A stretch of DNA of 18,128 bases from an uncultured Collinsella sp. (GTDB lineage: Bacteria; Actinomycetota; Coriobacteriia; Coriobacteriales; Coriobacteriaceae): contig CAKUHA010000021.1 in NCBI GenBank assembly GCA_934655755.1, positions 1 to 18,128 of the forward strand, read 5' to 3'. The notes under the pieces were generated by a model. That model worked only from the letters and a program-made list of their open reading frames with translations, made no database searches and was not told the DNA's origin. Below, piece after piece: positions 13,681 through 18,128 of the stretch (position 1 is the stretch's first letter; every line of letters starts with the position of its first letter). The position numbers were made by a program, and so were the translations under genes.

Positions 13681-15729
13681 ATGAAACGACTCATCAAACG
13701 TCGCAACCACTCAGTATGGGCCCTTTCGGCCCGGCATATCGCCTGCGCCTTCATGGCAGTCGCCGTAGTCTTTGCCGCCATCATCGGCACGAGCGGCTGT
13801 TCGTCCTCTCAGGGCGCCTCGGGCAGCTACACGCTCGTCGAGGCTGGCAAACTGACCGTCGCAAGCGACCTCGCCACGCCCCCGTTTGAATACGTCAACG
13901 ATTCCGGCGATGACCAGGGCTTTACCTATGAGCTCATGGGCATGATCGCAGACGAGCTCGACCTGAAACTCAACTACCTGCCGGCGCAAAAGTTCGACGG
14001 CATCATCCCCATGGTCAAACAGGGCGTTAAGACCGACGTCGGCGCATGCAATATCACTATCACCGACGAGCGCAAGGAAGAGGTCGACTTCACCGACCCC
14101 TACATCGACTCCAACCAGGGCGTCGCGGTTGCAAAGGGCACCGGATACGACACGGTCGACAGCCTCAACGCATCGGGCGTCAAAATCGCCGTGCAGTCGG
14201 GCACCACGTCCGAAGAATGGGCGATCGAGAATCTGCCGCAGGCAACCACCGTCAACTTTGACGACTGGACGGCAGCCTTCACCGCCGTCATGAGCGATCA
14301 GTGTCAGGCGGTCGTGTGCGACCTGCCCGTTGAGCAGTGGATGGTTTCGAACTCCTTTACCGGCATGGAGATCATCAAGGAGGTTCCGACCGGCGAGCAG
14401 TTTGGCATTGCGGTCTCCAAGGACAACCCCGAGCTGACTCAGGCCATCAACGATGCCCTTGCCAAGATCAAGAGCTCCGGCGCCTATGACAAACTGTATG
14501 AGAAGTGGTTTGGCATGGCGCCAACGAGCGGGTCCGGCAGCGAGGGCGCCTCGAGCACGGACGATGCGACGGGCGCGTCGCTCGCCGTCACCTCGGCAAC
14601 CGCCAAGTCAAACGAAGACAGCGGCAACGGCGTGCTTGGTGGCATCGCAACCCGCCTGACCTGGGAAGCGACAACGGGCAGTGACGAGGGCGACGTTTCG
14701 CAAATTGCGCTCGAGCTGCCCGAGGGCGGTTCATTCGAGAGCACCGATGCCAAGGTCACGCTACTCGACGGGCTTAACCAGACGAGTGTCAAGGCATCGT
14801 GCTCACTCGACGGCTCAAGGCTCATCATCAAGTTTGCCGATCCTGTTGCGGCCGGTACGCAGATTCGCGTTGTCGTCCCCGACGTCGTGTTCCCCAGCAG
14901 CGCAGGCGCCTATGCCGTCACTGGCAGCTATGTCGCCGACGGGACCAAGCACGAGCTGCCCGAGAGCCCCACGATCAGCGTCTCGGAGAGCACCGCCGTG
15001 CAAGAAATCGTTGCCTGGCTCGATGCCCAGCCCTGGGTCGCCGCGTGGAACTCCAATCCGTTTTTAGGCATGTTCTGCAAGCCGCAGATCATCGTCACCT
15101 CAATCGCCTCGCTCTTTAAGGGCTGGGGCATCGCACTCGCCGTGACCGCTATCGGTTTTCCGCTTGCCATTCCCATCGGCCTGCTGTTTGCCTTTATGAA
15201 AATCAGCAATAGCCGCGTGCTGCGCGGTATCGCCGTGACATACATCAATGTCCTGCGCGGAACCCCACTCTTCCTGCAGATCTACATAGCATTCTTTGGG
15301 TTCCCCATGATCGGTCTCAACGTGCCCAATTTGCCGCTCGGCATTGGCGTGCTCGCTATCAACTGCTCGGCCTATCTTGCCGAGATTTTCCGCGCCGGCA
15401 TCGAAAGCGTTCCGCATGGACAGGCGGAAGCCGCCTACTCGCTTGGCATGACTTGGGGCCAGGTCATGTCCCGCATCGTGATCCCGCAGGCCGTACGCTG
15501 CGTTATACCCACGATGACCAGCGAGTTTGTCATGCTCTACAAAGACACGTCACTGCTTTCGAGTGTTGGCGTCATGGAGCTTATGCTGTTCTCTAAAAAC
15601 CTCACGGCCACCACGGGCAACATCACGCCCTACATTTGCGCCGCGCTCTATTATCTGGTCGTGACGATCCCGCTCATCCACATCGTGACCAAGGTGGAGC
15701 GCCGCCTGGCCGAGCGCAGCAAGCGCTAA
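13681..15729 (+). CDS. Polar amino-acid ABC transporter, lipoprotein receptor fused to permease, with an extra beta-rich domain
   Basis: One 682-residue polypeptide holding two ABC importer parts. Residues 20-39 are a signal helix ending at GTSGC, a lipobox-like site with Cys40. Residues 54-278 are a periplasmic-type binding protein of the glutamine/polar amino-acid family (GKLTVASDLATPPFEY, NITITDERKEEVDFTDPY). After a Ser/Gly linker (281-297) comes about 140 residues of unknown, beta-strand-like sequence (298-436, e.g. QIALELPEGGSF, RLIIKFADPV). Residues 460-680 are the membrane permease, with VLRGTPLFLQIYIAFFG and the EAA loop GQAEAAYSLGMTW that docks the ATPase. No ATP-binding subunit is adjacent; it must be encoded elsewhere. 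AAGGA precedes the ATG by 6 nt and a strong terminator follows. Glutamine or glutamate is the likeliest substrate, by family only. Confidence 0.9.
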   Translation: MKRLIKRRNHSVWALSARHIACAFMAVAVVFAAIIGTSGCSSSQGASGSYTLVEAGKLTVASDLATPPFEYVNDSGDDQGFTYELMGMIADELDLKLNYLPAQKFDGIIPMVKQGVKTDVGACNITITDERKEEVDFTDPYIDSNQGVAVAKGTGYDTVDSLNASGVKIAVQSGTTSEEWAIENLPQATTVNFDDWTAAFTAVMSDQCQAVVCDLPVEQWMVSNSFTGMEIIKEVPTGEQFGIAVSKDNPELTQAINDALAKIKSSGAYDKLYEKWFGMAPTSGSGSEGASSTDDATGASLAVTSATAKSNEDSGNGVLGGIATRLTWEATTGSDEGDVSQIALELPEGGSFESTDAKVTLLDGLNQTSVKASCSLDGSRLIIKFADPVAAGTQIRVVVPDVVFPSSAGAYAVTGSYVADGTKHELPESPTISVSESTAVQEIVAWLDAQPWVAAWNSNPFLGMFCKPQIIVTSIASLFKGWGIALAVTAIGFPLAIPIGLLFAFMKISNSRVLRGIAVTYINVLRGTPLFLQIYIAFFGFPMIGLNVPNLPLGIGVLAINCSAYLAEIFRAGIESVPHGQAEAAYSLGMTWGQVMSRIVIPQAVRCVIPTMTSEFVMLYKDTSLLSSVGVMELMLFSKNLTATTGNITPYICAALYYLVVTIPLIHIVTKVERRLAERSKR

Positions 15730-15764
15730 CCTCTCTCGCGCCCTCGCGCACACAGCGTTCGCAG

Positions 15765-15807
15765 CCACGGCCCTCCGCTTCACCCAAAGCGCGGGCCGTG
15801 GTTTTTT
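15765..15807 (+). terminator. Intrinsic terminator of the ABC receptor/permease gene
   Basis: Perfect 9-bp stem CCACGGCCC/GGGCCGTGG (15765-15773 with 15793-15801), an inner CGCTT/AAGCG stem, then six Ts. It starts 35 nt after the stop codon. Confidence 0.93.
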
Positions 15808-15878
15808 CGGTCCGCTCGGCGCTTATGCCCTATCACGAAACAAAAGATTGGCATGATAGTAAAGATTGATTGACATCA

Positions 15879-15901
15879 ACTGCCGCAATCCTTGCGGCAG
15901 T
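15879..15901 (+). promoter_or_regulatory. asnB: 10-bp hairpin in the asnB leader
   Basis: ACTGCCGCAA and TTGCGGCAGT pair perfectly around a TCC loop, 31 nt before the asnB start codon. No U-tract follows, so it is not an intrinsic terminator. It may be a protein-binding site or an mRNA-stabilising structure. AAAGGA, the asnB ribosome site, lies just downstream. Confidence 0.55.
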
Positions 15902-15932
15902 ACACCTGAGCCGTCAGCAGAAAGGATCTTGC

Positions 15933-17801
15933 ATGTGCGGTTTTGTCGGTTTTACCGGTACAGATGAACAGAGTGAGCTGGTTCTCACGGCCATGATGAA
16001 TCGCATCATCCACCGTGGTCCCGATATGGGCGGCCAGCATATCGTCGATAACGTTGCCCTTGGCTTCCGTCGTCTTTCGATTCTTGACCTTTCCGAAGCT
16101 GGCGCTCAGCCCATGTCGAGCGACGACGGCAAGGTCACGATCGTCTTTAACGGCGAGATCTACAACTTCCAGGAGCTTCGCGCCGAGCTGGAGGCAGCCG
16201 GCTACGTCTTCCACTGCAACGCCGATACCGAGGTCCTGGTGCACGGCTACGAGGAGTGGGGCGAGGACCTGGTCAACCGCCTGCGCGGCATGTACGCGTT
16301 TGTGATTCACGACCAGAGCAAGAACAAGCTCTTTGGCGCCCGCGACATCTTTGGCATCAAGCCGTTCTATTACTACCAGGCCTCCGACGGCTCGCTGCTG
16401 TTTGGCTCCGAGATCAAGAGCTTCCTGGACCACCCCAAGTTCGAGAAGGCCGTCAACCACGACGCGCTGCGCCCCTACCTGACGCTGCAGTTCCCCGCCA
16501 CGGAGGAGACCTTCTTTAAGGGCGTGTTCAAGCTCGCCCCGGCGCATTGCTTTACGTACGACCTGACGACCAACACCATGGACATCAAGCGTTACTGGAG
16601 CTGCGACTTTACCGACGACAACTCCAAGACCTTCGAGGAGTACGTGGACGAGTGCGACAAGGTCGTGCACGAGAGCGTCGCCGCACACCGCATCGCCGAT
16701 GTTAAGGTTGGTTCGTTCCTCTCCGGCGGCGTCGATTCCAGCTACATTGCCGCCTGTCTCATGCCCGACACCACCTATTCTGTCGGTTTTGACTACAAGA
16801 ACTTCAACGAGACCAACTACGCCGCCGAGCTTTCCGACAAGCTGGGCATTAAGAACGTGCGCAAGATGATCACCGCCGACGAGTTCTTCGATGCGCTGCC
16901 CGATATTCAGTACCACATGGACGAGCCGCAGTCGAACCTCTCCAGTGTGCCGCTGTACTATCTGGCGCAGATGGCCGCCGAGGAGGTCACCGTCGTTCTT
17001 TCGGGCGAAGGCGCCGATGAGCTGTTTGCCGGTTACGAGTGGTACGAGGACACCCCCGAGATGCGCTCCTTTAAGAAGCGTGTGCCGCTCGGCGTACGCC
17101 GTGCCCTGGGCTCGCTCGTCCAGCATCTCCCCTACTTTAAGGGCCACAACTTCCTGACCAAGTGCGCCGAGGTCCCCGAGCGCTGGTATGTGGGCCAGGC
17201 AAAGGTGTTCGACCCGTCCGAGGTCGACGAGGTGCTTAAACCCACCTACGATTCTGGCAAGAACGCCGCCGAAATGTGCGCCGAATACTACAAGCAAGTC
17301 CCCAACTGCTGCGAGCTTTCCAAGAAGCAGTATCTCGATATGAACATGTGGCTGCCGGGCGACATTCTGCTTAAGGCCGACAAGATGTGCATGGCGCATT
17401 CTCTGGAGCTTCGCGTTCCGTTCCTGGACAAGAAGGTCATGGAGTTCGCCGAGCACATCCCCGCTAACTATCGCGTTAACGAAGAGGGCTGCAAGCTCGT
17501 CTTGCGTCACGCCGCCAACCGCACGCTGCCCGACGAGTGGGCAACGCGCAAGAAGGTCGGCTTCCCCGTGCCAGTTAAGTTCTGGCTGCGCGAGCAGAAG
17601 TACTACGACTACGTCAAGGAGTACTTCACCGCACCGTGGGCTGCCGACTTCTTTGACACTGATGCGCTCATGAAGCTGCTTGACGATCACTTTGAGGGCC
17701 GCGCTCTCAACCAGCGTAAGATCTATACCACGCTGACGTTCCTCATCTGGTACAAGCGCTTCTTTATCGACGAGAACAAGAACGCCGAAGTCGCCGCGTA
17801 A
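15933..17801 (+). CDS. asnB: Asparagine synthase (glutamine-hydrolysing)
   Basis: Makes asparagine from aspartate, ATP and the amide nitrogen of glutamine. 622 residues. The ATG at 15933-15935 is chosen because it places Cys2 (MCGFVGF) at the N-terminus, the nucleophile of the class II glutaminase after Met removal, and has AAAGGA 6 nt upstream; a longer frame from 15870 would bury it. The glutaminase domain (1-210) has HRGPD at 27-31, RLSILDLS at 47-54 and NGEIYN at 73-78. The synthetase domain has the PP-loop SGGVDSS at 264-270 and SGEGADELFAGY further on. The 622-residue length and the single glutaminase fit the AsnB family used in Gram-positives. It has its own leader and is followed by tRNA-Val. 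Related amidotransferases of sugar metabolism are less likely. Confidence 0.94.
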   Translation: MCGFVGFTGTDEQSELVLTAMMNRIIHRGPDMGGQHIVDNVALGFRRLSILDLSEAGAQPMSSDDGKVTIVFNGEIYNFQELRAELEAAGYVFHCNADTEVLVHGYEEWGEDLVNRLRGMYAFVIHDQSKNKLFGARDIFGIKPFYYYQASDGSLLFGSEIKSFLDHPKFEKAVNHDALRPYLTLQFPATEETFFKGVFKLAPAHCFTYDLTTNTMDIKRYWSCDFTDDNSKTFEEYVDECDKVVHESVAAHRIADVKVGSFLSGGVDSSYIAACLMPDTTYSVGFDYKNFNETNYAAELSDKLGIKNVRKMITADEFFDALPDIQYHMDEPQSNLSSVPLYYLAQMAAEEVTVVLSGEGADELFAGYEWYEDTPEMRSFKKRVPLGVRRALGSLVQHLPYFKGHNFLTKCAEVPERWYVGQAKVFDPSEVDEVLKPTYDSGKNAAEMCAEYYKQVPNCCELSKKQYLDMNMWLPGDILLKADKMCMAHSLELRVPFLDKKVMEFAEHIPANYRVNEEGCKLVLRHAANRTLPDEWATRKKVGFPVPVKFWLREQKYYDYVKEYFTAPWAADFFDTDALMKLLDDHFEGRALNQRKIYTTLTFLIWYKRFFIDENKNAEVAA

Positions 17802-17842
17802 GTTTCGTTATGAATTAGCGATGAACCGCACAGGGTTTCCGC

Positions 17843-17848
17843 TATACT
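17843..17848 (+). promoter_or_regulatory. Candidate -10 box for tRNA-Val
   Basis: TATACT, 10 nt before the mature tRNA 5' end in the 57-nt gap after asnB. No good -35 hexamer is seen at 16-18 nt. Confidence 0.45.
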
Positions 17849-17858
17849 CAATCCCTGC

Positions 17859-17934
17859 GGGCGATTGGCGCAACGGTTAGCGCAGGTGCTTTACACGCAC
17901 AAGGCTGGGGGTTCGAATCCCTCATCGCCCACCA
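17859..17934 (+). tRNA. tRNA-Val (anticodon UAC)
   Basis: 76 nt with encoded CCA. Acceptor GGGCGAT/ATCGCCC, D-stem GCGC/GCGC, anticodon loop TTTACAC (anticodon TAC in DNA, codons GUA/GUG), and T-arm GGGGG-TTCGAAT-CCCTC are all in place. The outermost anticodon-stem pair (27-43) is G-A, a mismatch. Its last 18 nt and the following 9 nt recur at the end of the window. Confidence 0.95.
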
Positions 17935-17943
17935 CTTGTTTTG
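17917..17943 (+). repeat. 27-nt direct repeat, copy 1 (tRNA-Val 3' end plus flank)
   Basis: This covers the last 18 nt of tRNA-Val, including CCA, and nine bases after it. The same 27 nt recur without change at 18102-18128. Duplication of a tRNA 3' end is the usual trace of an integration site (att) or of a lost tandem tRNA gene. Confidence 0.85.
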
Positions 17944-17945
17944 AT

Positions 17946-17976
17946 AGGCTCCCAGCAACGGGAGCCTTTCTTTTTT
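17946..17976 (+). terminator. Intrinsic terminator after tRNA-Val
   Basis: Perfect 8-bp stem AGGCTCCC/GGGAGCCT (17946-17953 with 17960-17967) with a 6-nt loop, followed by TTCTTTTTT. It starts 12 nt after the tRNA end. Confidence 0.92.
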
Positions 17977-18101
17977 GGGCCCAGTGCATGGGATTCGAAC
18001 CCGCCAGGGTGCGGAGCTGAGGAAACGCGAAGCGTTTTCCAGCGCAGCACGCAAGGCGCGAAGCGCCGCAGCGAAAGCGGGCGGCGAAGCCGCACGCGGA
18101 T
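17977..18101. other. Hairpin-rich block between the two tRNA-Val 3' ends
   Basis: Non-coding, very GC-rich. It opens with a stretch that on the minus strand reads GGGTTCGAATCCC, like an inverted tRNA T-arm. Then come three hairpins closed on GAA: 18023-18037 (AAACGC/GCGTTT), 18055-18067 (GGCGC/GCGCC) and 18081-18093 (GCGGC/GCCGC), and a GCGAAAGC loop at 18071-18078. Each of the three contains GCGAAGC, known as an unusually stable DNA mini-hairpin. Confidence 0.6.
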
Positions 18102-18128
18102 ATCCCTCATCGCCCACCACTTGTTTTG
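18102..18128 (+). repeat. 27-nt direct repeat, copy 2 (partial tRNA-Val 3' end)
   Basis: Identical to 17917-17943 and running to the last base of the window, so the true repeat may be longer. The bases before it (GCGGAT) do not match a tRNA T-arm, so this is a fragment and not a second tRNA. Confidence 0.85.

Noticed and set aside
15876..17690. 604-residue open frame on the minus strand opposite asnB
   Set aside because: Antisense shadow of asnB with no ribosome site and no recognisable domain.
17848..18120. 90-residue minus-strand frame over tRNA-Val and the hairpin block
   Set aside because: It is a translation of a tRNA gene in antisense, a well-known kind of false protein.

Overview
The window is about 18 kb of GC-rich bacterial chromosome made up mostly of housekeeping genes. 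Gene content and protein sequences point to an anaerobic actinobacterium of the class Coriobacteriia, most likely Collinsella or a close relative. The grounds are a lysyl-tRNA synthetase with an added C-terminal tRNA-binding domain, a veg-ispE pair, a Lys/Orn-type MurE, and intergenic palindromes of a kind I associate with that group. The genus is an inference, since there is no rRNA or other marker in the window.

Layout. Positions 1-13382 are almost entirely minus strand. Read in transcription order they give murE, a HAD-family phosphatase, murI, rph, rdgB, dtd, then veg-ispE, tRNA-Pro(CGG), tatA, greA, lysS, a ThrE-type exporter, a DUF2798 membrane protein and the first 17 codons of clpC. 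At 13383-13680 there is a divergent intergenic region. From there the plus strand carries a one-polypeptide amino-acid ABC receptor/permease, asnB and tRNA-Val(UAC). The window ends in a structured non-coding block closed by a second copy of the 3' end of the tRNA-Val gene.

How the genes fit together. MurE and MurI serve peptidoglycan synthesis, IspE the MEP isoprenoid pathway. RNase PH, RdgB and Dtd are quality-control enzymes (tRNA 3' maturation, cleansing of non-canonical nucleotides, removal of D-amino acids from tRNA). GreA and LysRS form a transcription/translation pair, TatA belongs to twin-arginine export, and ClpC to proteolysis. The plus-strand genes concern import of a polar amino acid and glutamine-dependent asparagine synthesis.

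What stands out is between the genes. I see at least ten short hairpin units in six clusters (1080-1150, 1156-1219, 2928-2992, 2999-3081, 7778-7890, 9088-9124). Most have a GGGAC-like core beside the stem, several are paired in inverted orientation, one cluster is a three-unit array with an exact 27-bp period, and three clusters touch or nearly touch the stop codon of a gene. They look like REP/REPIN-type repeats whose mobilising enzyme is not in this window. Other points of interest are a probable transcription attenuator in front of the DUF2798 gene, a complex 95-nt foldback near lysS, the LysRS fusion, the receptor/permease with an extra beta-rich domain, and an att-like duplication of the tRNA-Val 3' end around a block with three GCGAAGC mini-hairpins.
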